Position numbers and translations under genes: made by a program. A stretch of 64,000 nucleotides of DNA from Reyranella sp. (lineage in GTDB: Bacteria > Pseudomonadota > Alphaproteobacteria > Reyranellales > Reyranellaceae), in assembly GCF_004297405.1 (NCBI RefSeq), contig NZ_SCVC01000012.1, positions 124,001 to 188,000 on the forward strand. The letters run 5' to 3'. The notes under the pieces are model-generated. The model saw only the letters and a list, made by a program, of their open reading frames with translations, was not told the DNA's origin and ran no database searches. This document shows, in pieces, positions 42,398 through 51,378 of the stretch (its first letter is position 1; every line of letters begins with the position of its first letter).

Positions 42398-43177
42398 TCA
42401 GTAGTGCTTTATGAAGAAGGCGATCGAGATCGCGAGGCCCAGCAGCACCACGACGATCCGCAGCACGTGCGGATTGACCTTCGATGCAAACAGGCCACCG
42501 AACTCGCCACCTATGAAAGCCCCGATTCCCAGAGCAATCGCGGCGGGCCATTCGACCAGCCCGGACCCGTAGAAGAGGACGGCGGCGGCACAGTTCGAGA
42601 GCAGGCTGACCGTCTGCTTGACCGCGTTGATGCGCGTCAGCGTTTCGGACATGACCAATCCCATGAGTGCCAGCACGACGATCCCTAGGCCGGCGCCAAA
42701 GAACCCGCCATAGAACGCGCCAAGGAACACGACACCGGCCAGCGCAAGGTCGTTGCCGGAGCCCTCAGCCGTGGATTGCCGGTGCGACAGGCGAGTGACG
42801 GCTTGCTTGATCCGGGCCTCGAACGCCAACAGCAGCGTCGCGAGCAGGACCAGCCAGGGAACGAGTTTTTCGAACGTTCCCGCATCTGTTCGCAGGAGAA
42901 TCCAGCCGCCCAGCAAACCACCCACTGCCGCCGCAGGAACCGAAATCAGGACCTTACGGCGCTGGCTGATCAGGGCCCCACGTTGGGCGAAGGCGCCGCT
43001 GAGATAACCCGGAATCAGGGCCATCGTGTTTGTCACGTTGGCCTGCAGCGCCGGCACGCCGAGCGCTGTTAGGGCAGGGAAGGTGATCAATGTGCCGCCG
43101 CCGGCGAGCGAATTGACGCCGCCACCGACCAGCCCAGCCAGGGCTGCCAGGGCGAGATGCACCCACGTCCAGTCCAT
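42398..43177 (-). CDS. TSUP (TauE/SafE) family transporter
   Basis: A 259-residue membrane protein with about eight helices in two repeats. Each half has the family pattern: GLVGGGVNSLAGGGTLITFPAL in the first, and AFYGGFFGAGLGIVVLALM in the second. TSUP proteins carry sulfite, sulfoacetate, taurine-derived or other organic anions. The ATG at 43177 follows a GGGGGCGGA site. A longer open frame runs back over the tRNA remnant and is not real. It sits inside the putative tRNA-bounded islet. Confidence 0.9.
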   Translation of the reverse strand: MDWTWVHLALAALAGLVGGGVNSLAGGGTLITFPALTALGVPALQANVTNTMALIPGYLSGAFAQRGALISQRRKVLISVPAAAVGGLLGGWILLRTDAGTFEKLVPWLVLLATLLLAFEARIKQAVTRLSHRQSTAEGSGNDLALAGVVFLGAFYGGFFGAGLGIVVLALMGLVMSETLTRINAVKQTVSLLSNCAAAVLFYGSGLVEWPAAIALGIGAFIGGEFGGLFASKVNPHVLRIVVVLLGLAISIAFFIKHY

Positions 43178-43275
43178 TCCGCCCCCTTGATCCGCTTGCC
43201 AGCATCGACGACGCCCATGCGGAACAAGTCCAGCACTGCGTTTCCTCTTCATCAATTGTTTAGATTTTGCTGGCA

Positions 43276-43323
43276 GTCTTGACATGGTGACGCTCACAGG
43301 TTCAATCCCTGTCGCGCCCACCA
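43276..43323 (+). pseudogene. 3' remnant of tRNA-Val
   Basis: This 48-base stretch matches the last 48 bases of the tRNA-Val at 41158-41205 with 41 identities and no gaps. The anticodon loop TTGACAT, T-stem and acceptor 3' side with CCA are kept, but the anticodon stem no longer pairs and no D-arm or 5' acceptor strand is found upstream. It is on the same strand, 2.1 kb away, with two genes between. This is the form of a site duplicated by integration at a tRNA 3' end. Confidence 0.75.
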
Positions 43324-43390
43324 CCGCCTAACCACCAGCCCTTGATCGGAAACGAGTGCTATCGGACCGTAGAGGATCACTGGAGTCCCG

Positions 43391-45439
43391 ATGTCCGATT
43401 TCTATTCGCTCTATTCCCATGAGTTCGTGCGTGTGGCCTGCTGTGTGCCGCGCACCAAAGTCGCCGACACGGCCTACAATCTTGCCGAGACGCTGAAGCT
43501 CGCGGCCCGGGGCGACAAAGCCCGTGCCGCGGTCATGGTGTTCCCCGAACTCGGCCTTTCGTCCTACTCGATCGAAGACCTGCTGCTGCAGGATGCGCTG
43601 CTCGACCAGGTCGAGGCCTCGATCGCCGAGGTCGTGGCCGCGAGCCGCAAGCTCTTTCCGGTGTTGATCGTCGGGGCGCCGCTGCGGGTGTCCAGCCGGC
43701 TCTACAACTGCGCCGTCGTCATTCATCGCGGCGAAATCCTGGGCGTCGTTCCCAAGATCTACCTGCCGAACTATCGCGAGTTCTACGAGAAGCGCCATTT
43801 CGTCTCCGGCGCCAATGTCATCACCCACGAACTCGAGCTGGCGGGACAGACCGTGCCGTTCGGCACCGATCTCCTGTTCCAGGCGAGTGGCGTCGATCTC
43901 ACCTTCCACGTCGAGATCTGCGAGGACGTGTGGGTGCCGATTCCGCCATCGAGCCATGCGGCTCTCGCGGGCGCCGAGCTGCTGGTGAACCTGTCGGCCA
44001 GCAACATCACCATCGGCAAGGCCGAGGCGCGGCGCCTGCTGTGCGGCAGCCAGTCGATGCGCGCGGTCGCAGCCTATGCCTATTCGGCCGCCGGGCCGGG
44101 CGAGTCGACGACCGATCTCGCCTGGGATGGCCATGCCGCTGTCTATGAGCTGGGTGACCAGCTCGTCGAGTCGACTCGTTTCGAGAAGGACTCGACGCTC
44201 GTACAGGCCGACGTCGATCTCGGCCGTATCCGCCAGGAGCGCCTGCGCTATGGCGGCTTCGCCGACTGCGCGCTGCAGGAACGCGAGCGGGTCGGGCGCT
44301 TCCGGCGCATTCCCTTCACCTTGGAACCGCCAAAGAACCGCGTCGCACTGGAACGACCCGTCGAGCGCTTCCCCTATGTACCGTCCGATCCGGCCAAGCT
44401 GCGCGACAATTGCTACGAGGCCTACAACATTCAGGTCCAGGGCCTGGCGCAGCGCCTGCAGTCGAGCCGTACGGAGAACGCGATCATTGGCGTGTCGGGT
44501 GGTCTCGACTCGACGCATGCGCTGATCGTGACCTGCCGCGCCATGGACATGCTCGGGCTCGGCCGCAAGAACGTCTTTGCCTACACCATGCCGGGCTTCG
44601 GCACCTCGGATAAGACCCACAAGAATGCCTGGCGGCTGATGAAGGCACTGGGCGTCACGGCCGACGAAATCGACATCAAGCCGGCGGCGACGCAGATGCT
44701 GGCCGACATCGGCCATCCTTTCGCCAAGGGCAAGAAGGTCTACGACGTCACCTTCGAGAATGTGCAGGCGGGCCTGCGCACCGACTATCTGTTCCGGCTG
44801 GCCAACCAGCATCGCGGCCTGGTGGTCGGCACGGGCGACCTTTCCGAGCTCGGCCTCGGCTGGTGCACCTATGGCGTTGGCGATCACATGTCGCACTACA
44901 ATCCCAACGGCTCGGTTTCCAAGACGCTGATCCAGCATCTGATCCGCTTCGTTGCCGCGTCCGGCGACGTAGGCGAGGAGACTGCCGAGATCCTGCACGA
45001 CATCCTGAACACCGAGATATCGCCCGAGCTCATTCCGATCGGTGCCGGTGGCGTCATCCAGTCGACCGAGCAGTCGGTCGGCCCCTATGCGCTGCAGGAC
45101 TTCAATCTCTACTACCTGACGCGGCTTGGTTACCGGCCGTCGAAGATTGCCTTTCTCGCCTGGAATGCCTGGCACGATGTCGAGAAGGGCGCGTGGCCGG
45201 CGAACCTCGATGGCGACGCACGTCGTGCCTACACGCTGGCGGAGATCCGGCATTGGCTGGCGCTGTTCCTGCGGCGGTTCTTCACCAACCAGTTCAAGCG
45301 CTCGGCAGTGCCCAACGGGCCGAAGATTTCGTCCGGCGGTTCATTGTCGCCGCGCGGCGACTGGCGGGCACCCTCCGATGGCAGCCCCGATGTCTGGTTG
45401 GCCGAGCTGAAAGCCATTCCCGAGACGAAGGGCAAGTAA
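43391..45439 (+). CDS. nadE: Glutamine-dependent NAD+ synthetase
   Basis: A 682-residue two-domain enzyme that amidates deamido-NAD with ammonia from glutamine. The N-terminal nitrilase-like glutaminase has the Glu-Lys-Cys triad at Glu53 (FPELGL), Lys122 (VVPKIYLP) and Cys177 (EICEDVW), almost the same numbers as the M. tuberculosis enzyme. The C-terminal synthetase has the ATP loop SGGLDST (about 369-375) and [11 protein letters not shown]. It is of the long, roughly 680-residue type. TGGAG precedes the ATG. It lies just outside the tRNA remnant and the stop is 70 bp from the rhodanese gene. Confidence 0.97.
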   Translation: MSDFYSLYSHEFVRVACCVPRTKVADTAYNLAETLKLAARGDKARAAVMVFPELGLSSYSIEDLLLQDALLDQVEASIAEVVAASRKLFPVLIVGAPLRVSSRLYNCAVVIHRGEILGVVPKIYLPNYREFYEKRHFVSGANVITHELELAGQTVPFGTDLLFQASGVDLTFHVEICEDVWVPIPPSSHAALAGAELLVNLSASNITIGKAEARRLLCGSQSMRAVAAYAYSAAGPGESTTDLAWDGHAAVYELGDQLVESTRFEKDSTLVQADVDLGRIRQERLRYGGFADCALQERERVGRFRRIPFTLEPPKNRVALERPVERFPYVPSDPAKLRDNCYEAYNIQVQGLAQRLQSSRTENAIIGVSGGLDSTHALIVTCRAMDMLGLGRKNVFAYTMPGFGTSDKTHKNAWRLMKALGVTADEIDIKPAATQMLADIGHPFAKGKKVYDVTFENVQAGLRTDYLFRLANQHRGLVVGTGDLSELGLGWCTYGVGDHMSHYNPNGSVSKTLIQHLIRFVAASGDVGEETAEILHDILNTEISPELIPIGAGGVIQSTEQSVGPYALQDFNLYYLTRLGYRPSKIAFLAWNAWHDVEKGAWPANLDGDARRAYTLAEIRHWLALFLRRFFTNQFKRSAVPNGPKISSGGSLSPRGDWRAPSDGSPDVWLAELKAIPETKGK

Positions 45440-45509
45440 GCGCCGCCTTCTCTTGCGTGCCCGGGCCAAAATGCTACCAAGGCCCGGAGCACTGCGTAGG
45501 GAGGGTTCG

Positions 45510-45917
45510 ATGCCGCTCGAGATCAAGAAGACCGTGCAACAGATGGTCGACGAGGCGAACAGCCAGATCGAGACCATGTCGCTCGCCGACGCCATGAAGG
45601 CGCACGGCCAGTCGGGCGTCACCTTCATCGACATCCGCGATCCGCGCGAGCTGTGGCGTGACGGCACGATTCCCGGCGCCATCAACGTGACACGCGGCAT
45701 GCTGGAAATGTGGATCGATCCCAAGAGCCCCTACGCCAAGGACTATTTCCAGACCGGCAACAAGTTTGTCTTCTTCTGTGCAGGCGCCTGGCGCTCGGCG
45801 CTGGCGACCAAGACGGCCCAGGATATGGGCCTGACGCCGGTGGCGCATTTCGAAGGCGGCTTCGGCGCCTGGAAGAAGGCCGGCGGCGCGGTCGAGACAG
45901 TCGAACAGAAGAAGTAA
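45510..45917 (+). CDS. Rhodanese-like domain protein
   Basis: A 135-residue single-domain rhodanese. CDC25-like motif 1 is FIDIRDPRELWRDGTIPGAINV (about 39-60, read in two parts), and the active-site loop is FFCAGAWRSALA (about 88-99) with the catalytic cysteine and arginine, and the C-terminal motif GGFGAWKKAGG. It carries a persulfide or a phosphate-like ligand. A GGGAGGG site precedes the ATG. The acyl-CoA ligase gene starts 26 bp downstream, so they may be one transcript. Confidence 0.9.
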   Translation: MPLEIKKTVQQMVDEANSQIETMSLADAMKAHGQSGVTFIDIRDPRELWRDGTIPGAINVTRGMLEMWIDPKSPYAKDYFQTGNKFVFFCAGAWRSALATKTAQDMGLTPVAHFEGGFGAWKKAGGAVETVEQKK

Positions 45918-45943
45918 GCCCCAAAGGCAGGAGAGGGACGGAG

Positions 45944-47560
45944 ATGAGCCCCGACCAGCATGTGCTGCCGGAACCGATCGTGCCGCAGCCTGCGGTCGAG
46001 GACATTCCGAACTTCGTTTCCATCCCGCACCTGATCGCGAGTCACGCCGCCGCCCATCCCGACAAGGCGGCGGTCAAATGCGACGGCGTGGTGCGGAGCT
46101 GGGCAGCCTTCGACAAGCGCCTGAACAAGATCGCCCGGCGGCTTTCGGAGATGGGCCTGGGGCGCGGCGACAAGGTCGCCGTGCTGGCCGCCAACTCCAT
46201 CGAATATCTCGAGACGTTCATGGGCGCCTTGCGCGTCGGTGTGTGCGTCGTGCCGCTTTCGACCATGGCGGCCGCCGATGCGCTCGAGAAGATGCTCGAC
46301 GACTGCGATGCCAAGGTCCTGTTCCTGTCGGACCAGTATCGTGCACTGGTCGAGCCCTACGAGGATCGGCTTACCAAGCTCGTGCCGGGCGGCCGCATTG
46401 CCTACGACTTTGCGCGAGCAGGCTGGCAGGGCTTCGAGGCCTGGCTGTCGCCTGCGAGCGACGCGCCGTTTGCGGTCGAGCTTCAGCCGCTGGACGATTT
46501 CAACATCATCTACAGCTCGGGCACGACCGGACTGCCCAAGGGCATCCTCCATTCGCATGCGCTGCGTAGCCAGCTTCCCGTCCGTTTCACGGCCTTCGAC
46601 TATGGCCTCGAGACGATCTCGCTGGTTTCCACGCCGCTCTACTCCAACACAACGCTGGTTTCGCTGCTGGCCACAGTCGGTGTCGGTGGCACGACGATCC
46701 TGATGCGCAAGTCGGACGTGGTGAAGTTCCTCGAACTTGCCCAGGCTGAGAAGGTAACGCATGCCATGCTGGTGCCGGTGCAGTACCAGCGCATCCTGGC
46801 CCATCCCGATTTCGACAAGTACGACCTCAGTGCGTTCAAGACCAAGATGTCGACCAGCGCACCCCTGCGTGCACAGGTGAAGGCTGATGCGCTGAAGCGT
46901 TGGCCGGGCCGGCTGATCGAGATCTATGGCCTGACCGAAGGCGGCGGAAGCTGCATGCTCGAAGCCAACCTCCATCCCGACAAGCTCCATACCGTCGGCA
47001 AGCCAGGTTTCGGCGTCGAACTGAAGATCCTCGATGAGCAGGGCAACGAGCTGCCCCAGGGCGAGGTCGGCGAAATCGTCGGCCGGGCCGAGATGATGAT
47101 GAAGGGCTACTACAAGCAGGACGCCAAGACCCGCGAGCTCTTCTGGTACGACAAGGATGGGCGGCTGTTCTTCAAGTCCGGCGATATGGGCAAGATCGAC
47201 GAGGACGGTTTCGTCGTGCTGCTCGATCGCAAGAAGGACATGATCATTTCCGGTGGCTTCAACGTCTATGCCGCCGACATCGAAGTGCTGTTGTTGAAAC
47301 ACCCCGACATCGTCGACACCGCGGTGATTGGCGTGCCGAGTGACCAGTGGGGCGAATCGGCAATGGCGCTCTGTGTTCGACGTGACAGCTCGACCGTATC
47401 GGAAGAAGCCGTGCGCGAATGGGCGAACGGCCAACTCAGCAAGACGCAACGATTGGTCGCTGTGGAGTTCCGGGACTCGCTTCCGCGCAGCACCATCGGC
47501 AAGATCATGAAGCGAGAGTTGCGGGCGCCTTATTGGGAAGGCCGGGCCGCCAAGATCTGA
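45944..47560 (+). CDS. Acyl-CoA synthetase (AMP-dependent, ANL family)
   Basis: A 538-residue acyl-adenylate-forming enzyme. The phosphate loop is YSSGTTGLPKG (about 186-196), the adenine motif IYGLTEGGGS (about 326-335), the hinge SGDMGKIDEDGFVVLLDRKKD (about 410-430, shown in part), and the catalytic lysine region RSTIGKIMKREL (about 516-527). It resembles long- or medium-chain and aryl acid ligases. It is distinct from the ligase at 1526-3028. The DUF3237 gene follows 8 bp downstream, pointing to a fatty- or aromatic-acid catabolic operon. Confidence 0.93.
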   Translation: MSPDQHVLPEPIVPQPAVEDIPNFVSIPHLIASHAAAHPDKAAVKCDGVVRSWAAFDKRLNKIARRLSEMGLGRGDKVAVLAANSIEYLETFMGALRVGVCVVPLSTMAAADALEKMLDDCDAKVLFLSDQYRALVEPYEDRLTKLVPGGRIAYDFARAGWQGFEAWLSPASDAPFAVELQPLDDFNIIYSSGTTGLPKGILHSHALRSQLPVRFTAFDYGLETISLVSTPLYSNTTLVSLLATVGVGGTTILMRKSDVVKFLELAQAEKVTHAMLVPVQYQRILAHPDFDKYDLSAFKTKMSTSAPLRAQVKADALKRWPGRLIEIYGLTEGGGSCMLEANLHPDKLHTVGKPGFGVELKILDEQGNELPQGEVGEIVGRAEMMMKGYYKQDAKTRELFWYDKDGRLFFKSGDMGKIDEDGFVVLLDRKKDMIISGGFNVYAADIEVLLLKHPDIVDTAVIGVPSDQWGESAMALCVRRDSSTVSEEAVREWANGQLSKTQRLVAVEFRDSLPRSTIGKIMKRELRAPYWEGRAAKI

Positions 47561-47568
47561 GGGTTTGC

Positions 47569-48039
47569 ATGACTGAACCGACACTGCGTTCCATTCATCT
47601 CTTTACGCTGACCCTGCAGGTCGATCCGAATGTGACGGACGTCGGCGAGACGCCTTATGGCCGCCGGCGCATCGCCACGGTGACGGGCGGGACCTTCGAG
47701 GGTGAGGAGCTGAGGGGAACGGTACTACCGGCTCCGGGCGGGGACTGGCTGCTGCTGCGCCGCGACGGCATCCTTCAGCTCGATGTGCGGCTCACGCTCA
47801 AGACCGACGACGGTCATCTCGTCTACATGAGCTACCGCGGCATGCGACACGGTCCGGCGTGGGTGATCGAGCAGCTCAACAAGGGCGAGAAGGTCGATCC
47901 CAGCCAGTACTATTTCCGCACGACGCCGTGGTTCGAGACCTCGTCGGAGAAGTACCGCTTCCTCAATCGTATCGTCTGCGTCGCCACCGGCCGCCGCGAA
48001 CCAGCAGGGCCCGTCTACGACGTCTTCCATATCCTGTAG
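47569..48039 (+). CDS. DUF3237 domain protein
   Basis: A 156-residue beta-barrel protein of the DUF3237 family. It has the family stretches TGGTFEGEELRGTVLPAPGGDW and DVRLTLKTDDGHLVYMSYRGMR (seen in parts), and the YYFRTTPWFETSSEKYRFLNRIVCVATGRR ending typical of the family. Function unknown; members often lie beside acyl-CoA ligases and CoA-dependent catabolic genes, as here. It ends 15 bp ahead of the LysE-type exporter. Confidence 0.9.
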   Translation: MTEPTLRSIHLFTLTLQVDPNVTDVGETPYGRRRIATVTGGTFEGEELRGTVLPAPGGDWLLLRRDGILQLDVRLTLKTDDGHLVYMSYRGMRHGPAWVIEQLNKGEKVDPSQYYFRTTPWFETSSEKYRFLNRIVCVATGRREPAGPVYDVFHIL

Positions 48040-48054
48040 TTTATCGAGGCGTCC

Positions 48055-48687
48055 GTGCTCGACCTTCCCACACTGGCGCTCTTTGCGATGGCGTGCCTGG
48101 TCCTGACGGCGACGCCCGGCCCGGACATGCTGCTCATTGCGTCGCGGAGCATGAGCCAGGGCAGGGCATCGGGCTTCGCCACGCTCGCCGGCATTCAGGC
48201 GGGCACTTACTGTCATGCGCTGGCTGCGGCGCTCGGCCTGTCGCAGCTCTTTCTCGTGGTGCCGGTAGCCTACGACGTCGTGCGCTACGCTGGCGCGGCT
48301 TACCTGCTCTATCTGGCGTGGAAGACTTTCAGGTCGACGGGCGAGACGTTCAGGCCGGACGGCGGATTGCGTGCCTATCCGGTCGGCGCGGCGTTCCGGC
48401 AAGGGCTGTTCACCAACCTGCTCAATCCGAAGATGGCACTGTTCGTCCTGGCTCTGTTTCCGCAGTTCGTCCGCCCGGAGGCGGGCTCGGTGGCCGTGCA
48501 GATCATGCTGCTGGCCACGGTGCTCAATCTGATCGGCATTGTGGTCAACGGCGCCGTCATCCTGGCGGCGAGCCGCCTGCGCGGGATCTTTGCTGGAACG
48601 GGCCGCCTGCGCCGGTTGCCGCAGTATCTGCTGGGCACAGTCTTCGCAGGCCTTGCTGTCAGGCTGGTTTGGGACGATCGGCGCTGA
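48055..48687 (+). CDS. LysE family amino acid exporter
   Basis: A 210-residue inner-membrane exporter with about six helices. The LysE/RhtB signature TATPGPDMLLIASRSMSQG (about 19-37) is clear, with FRQGLFTNLLNPKMALFVLALFPQF (about 123-147, given in part) as the second. Start is GTG at 48055. It may export an amino acid or homoserine-like compound. The end overlaps the convergent SulP gene by 29 bp. Confidence 0.9.
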   Translation: MLDLPTLALFAMACLVLTATPGPDMLLIASRSMSQGRASGFATLAGIQAGTYCHALAAALGLSQLFLVVPVAYDVVRYAGAAYLLYLAWKTFRSTGETFRPDGGLRAYPVGAAFRQGLFTNLLNPKMALFVLALFPQFVRPEAGSVAVQIMLLATVLNLIGIVVNGAVILAASRLRGIFAGTGRLRRLPQYLLGTVFAGLAVRLVWDDRR

Positions 48688-50338
48688 GGCTGCGCACCGC
48701 TTCCTCGACGGAATGAAAGACGTGATCGGCGCCCAGGGCGTCGAGCAGGCCGCTGCGCTGAGCCGCCGACGTGGCGCGGCTGGACTCGAGGCGGGCCAGC
48801 GCCACATCGATTCCATTGCTCCGCAGCCGCGCGATCTTGTCGATGAATGACTCGGCGCCCGTGTAATCGATCAGGGTGACGCCGTTCGCCTCAATCACGA
48901 CGAGCCGTACGCCCTTAGCTTCCGCCAGCGCCTTGTCGAGCTGGCCGTGAATATACTCGGCGTTGATGAAGGTGATCGGCGCGGCGGGGGCAAATACCAG
49001 CACGCCCGGAATGCTCTCGCTCGCTTCTCGGCTCGTCGGCGGCCACCATATCGTCGTGCCCTTCAGCCGTTCCAGACGGGTGGAGAGGGGGCGGGCCAGC
49101 AGATAAGTGTTGTGCAGGAGAGAGAGCACGATTGCCAGGCCGACACCGAGCTGGATGGGCAGGAGGACGACCAGCAGGATCGAAGCGGCGACCAGAACGA
49201 TCTCGCCGGCGCTCTTGCGGGTGATCCTGATCATGTCGCCCAGGCGGAAGATGCGGAGCGCGATGTAGACCAGTACGGCATCGAGCGCGGCCCGCGGCAC
49301 GTAGGCCGCCGCCGCTCCGGCCGTCGCGGCCAGCAAGGCGATGACGGCGACGGCAAGCAACTGCGCCGCTTGTGAGCGTCCACCCGCCTCGACCACGACG
49401 GCGGTGCTTGGCGGACTGGCATTGACGGCAAAGGCCCCGGTGACGCCCGCGATCAGGCTCCCGGCGCCGACTCCGACGAAATCGCGGCTGACATCGTCGG
49501 CGACGCCCTTTGTCGAGGGAAAGGACCGCGCGACTGCCGCGGTCTGCATCATGCAGACGAGAGCGACCGTGCCCGCCAGCGGCAGAAGCCCGATCACATC
49601 GCCCGGTCCGACAATGGGAAAGGAGATCGTCGGCGCTATCGCCGACAGGGCTCCCAGCGTCTCCACGCCGCGCTCGGTCAATCGGAAATGCCAAGTTGCC
49701 AGGCCTGCAAGGGCGAGGCCGAGCAGGGCACCGGGAATTCGAGGGCCAAGCCAATGGGCGCCGATGGTCATCGCCAGGACCGCGATCCCGATCGTCGTGG
49801 CGTAAAGGTTGGCCTCCGGGATCCGCTGAAGGACGTCGACGAGCCGTATCAGCAGATGCTCCTCGGGATTGGGAGCCGGGACACCGAGGATCGCGGGTAA
49901 TTGCCCGACGACAATGTGAATGGCGATGCCCGCCAGGAAGCCGGTGGTCACGGGCACGGAAAGCAGGTCGGCCAGCCAGCCTGCCTTCAGACTTCCGGCA
50001 ATCACCAGGATCGCTCCGACCAGCAAGGCAAGCATCGCTGCGAGCTGGATGTGACGTGACGGATCGCTGACCGCCATGGCCGCAATGACGCCGGCGAAGA
50101 TCGGCGCGATGGTCGAGTCAGCGCCCGCCGAGATGAAGCGATTGCCGCCGAAGGCCGCAAAGGCAATCGAGCCCGCGGCGAATGCGATCAAACCGGCCTC
50201 TGCAGGCATTCCAGCAAGGCGGGCTGTTGCCAATTGCCCCGGCAGCGCGATTGCCACCAGCATCAGTCCTGCCATGGCGTCGCTCAGCAGCCACGACCGC
50301 CGATAACCCCGCAGCGACGCGAAGGGCCAGGCGCTCAT
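48659..50338 (-). CDS. SulP family anion transporter with STAS domain
   Basis: A 559-residue permease of the SulP/SLC26 family. About 10-12 helices span residues 20-425. The signature region PTISFPIVGPGDVIG and GVTGAFAVNASPPSTAVVVEAGGRSQ (central) is present, and a STAS domain spans about 440-545 (VLVFAPAAPITFINAEYI, VIEANGVTLIDYTGAESF). It should carry sulfate, bicarbonate or another anion. The hydrolase gene ends 5 bp upstream of its start, so they are probably co-transcribed. Confidence 0.9.
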   Translation of the reverse strand: MSAWPFASLRGYRRSWLLSDAMAGLMLVAIALPGQLATARLAGMPAEAGLIAFAAGSIAFAAFGGNRFISAGADSTIAPIFAGVIAAMAVSDPSRHIQLAAMLALLVGAILVIAGSLKAGWLADLLSVPVTTGFLAGIAIHIVVGQLPAILGVPAPNPEEHLLIRLVDVLQRIPEANLYATTIGIAVLAMTIGAHWLGPRIPGALLGLALAGLATWHFRLTERGVETLGALSAIAPTISFPIVGPGDVIGLLPLAGTVALVCMMQTAAVARSFPSTKGVADDVSRDFVGVGAGSLIAGVTGAFAVNASPPSTAVVVEAGGRSQAAQLLAVAVIALLAATAGAAAAYVPRAALDAVLVYIALRIFRLGDMIRITRKSAGEIVLVAASILLVVLLPIQLGVGLAIVLSLLHNTYLLARPLSTRLERLKGTTIWWPPTSREASESIPGVLVFAPAAPITFINAEYIHGQLDKALAEAKGVRLVVIEANGVTLIDYTGAESFIDKIARLRSNGIDVALARLESSRATSAAQRSGLLDALGADHVFHSVEEAVRSLSADRPKPA

Positions 50339-50343
50339 GGTGG

Positions 50344-51207
50344 TTAGCCGCGGTCTTGCGTGGCGATCTTGTCCAGTACCGGCAGAATGTATTCGCGGAA
50401 CTTTGCCGGATTCTCGCTCATCGGGAAGTGGCCGAGCTCCTTCATAATCTGGACCTCGACGCCCTTGATGTGCGAGGCGGTGCGCAGCGTGTCTTCGGCG
50501 GTGCAGGAGAAATCGTACTCGCCGGTCAGCAGGTAAAGCGGGCAGACCTTGGTGTCGATCACCTTCACCTTCTCGCGCAGGTCGCCGTCGACCCGGTAGA
50601 AATAGAGATCGCCTTTGAAGATGCCGGGGCCGCCCTGCATGTACATCCAAAGCGTTTCGTGACGGTTGACCGGCGGGCTTTGCGGGGCGATCAGTCCCGA
50701 GATCAACGCCGCACAGACCTCGCCGCCATGCACGTCCGGCCGGTGCAGCCATGCCGTGTCATACCAGGGCTGCTGGAAGTCGGCTGCCTCCAGGGCGATC
50801 AGGGCGCGGAACTCCGCCGCATGCGCGATCGCGAGGTTGAGGACGATGCGGCCGCCGATCGAGCAGCCCATGACGACCGGCCTGTCGAGCTCCATGGTTT
50901 GGCAGAAAGCGCGGATGGCGGCGGTGTAGGACGCGGTCGTCAAGCGATACTCGCTCTTCTCCCAGCCATCGGGTGGCGTCGACTTGCCATGCCAGGGCAT
51001 GTCGAACGCCAGCACCCGAAAGCGCTTCGTCACTTGCGGATCGGCGAGCAGATGGCGGAACTGCCGGTTGTCCGCGCCGGCGGTGTGCAGGCAGACGAGG
51101 GGGATGCCGTTCGCCGGGCCTGCCTCCTCGAAGTAGAGGCGATGGGGAACGCAATCGATCTCGAGCCGAAGGTAGCGGCCGATCATCGGGTCGAGTGCTG
51201 GGGGCAT
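50344..51207 (-). CDS. Alpha/beta-fold hydrolase
   Basis: A 287-residue alpha/beta hydrolase. The oxyanion HTAGADNRQFRHL segment is near 41-53, the nucleophile elbow GCSIGG near 114-119 (Ser), an acid residue in LLTGEYDFSC, and the catalytic His in LGHFPMSENP near 260. It resembles carbon-carbon bond or ester hydrolases of catabolic pathways. The ATG at 51207 lies 2 bp after the stop of a truncated upstream frame (51210-51314), which implies that the original operon continued further upstream before the restriction-modification island. Confidence 0.88.
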   Translation of the reverse strand: MPPALDPMIGRYLRLEIDCVPHRLYFEEAGPANGIPLVCLHTAGADNRQFRHLLADPQVTKRFRVLAFDMPWHGKSTPPDGWEKSEYRLTTASYTAAIRAFCQTMELDRPVVMGCSIGGRIVLNLAIAHAAEFRALIALEAADFQQPWYDTAWLHRPDVHGGEVCAALISGLIAPQSPPVNRHETLWMYMQGGPGIFKGDLYFYRVDGDLREKVKVIDTKVCPLYLLTGEYDFSCTAEDTLRTASHIKGVEVQIMKELGHFPMSENPAKFREYILPVLDKIATQDRG

Positions 51208-51209
51208 GC

Positions 51210-51314
51210 TCAGTTTACTCCCGGCAACCAGCGCGGCAGCGCCAGCAGATTTTTGATTTCTTGTATCTCGCGCACATCGTCCGCCGTTGGATTATGCCGG
51301 AGCTGTAGCCGACC
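51210..51314 (-). pseudogene. C-terminal stub of a gene, cut off beside the RM island
   Basis: On the minus strand an open stretch of 34 codons without a start codon ends with TGA at 51212-51210, 2 bp before the hydrolase start. It reads ...ADDVREIQEIKNLLALPRW... and ends in GVN. It has an internal in-frame stop at 51315-51317 and no ATG. The end resembles the C-terminus of the gene at 54415-54789 (QYFKDLLALPR against QEIKNLLALPR). It is best seen as the displaced 3' end of a gene whose upstream part was lost or moved when the island entered. Confidence 0.5.
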
Positions 51315-51378
51315 CTAGTTTGAAGACCATAGAACGGGTTTTCTGGAAAATTTCGAGCCGCCAGATGTGGCTCGCGCT

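Noticed and set aside
43178..43324. In-frame extension of the TSUP gene back over the tRNA remnant
   Set aside because: The extension reads through the tRNA remnant (giving the familiar GATGIEPVS-type peptide) and a GGGGGCGGA site precedes the ATG at 43177.
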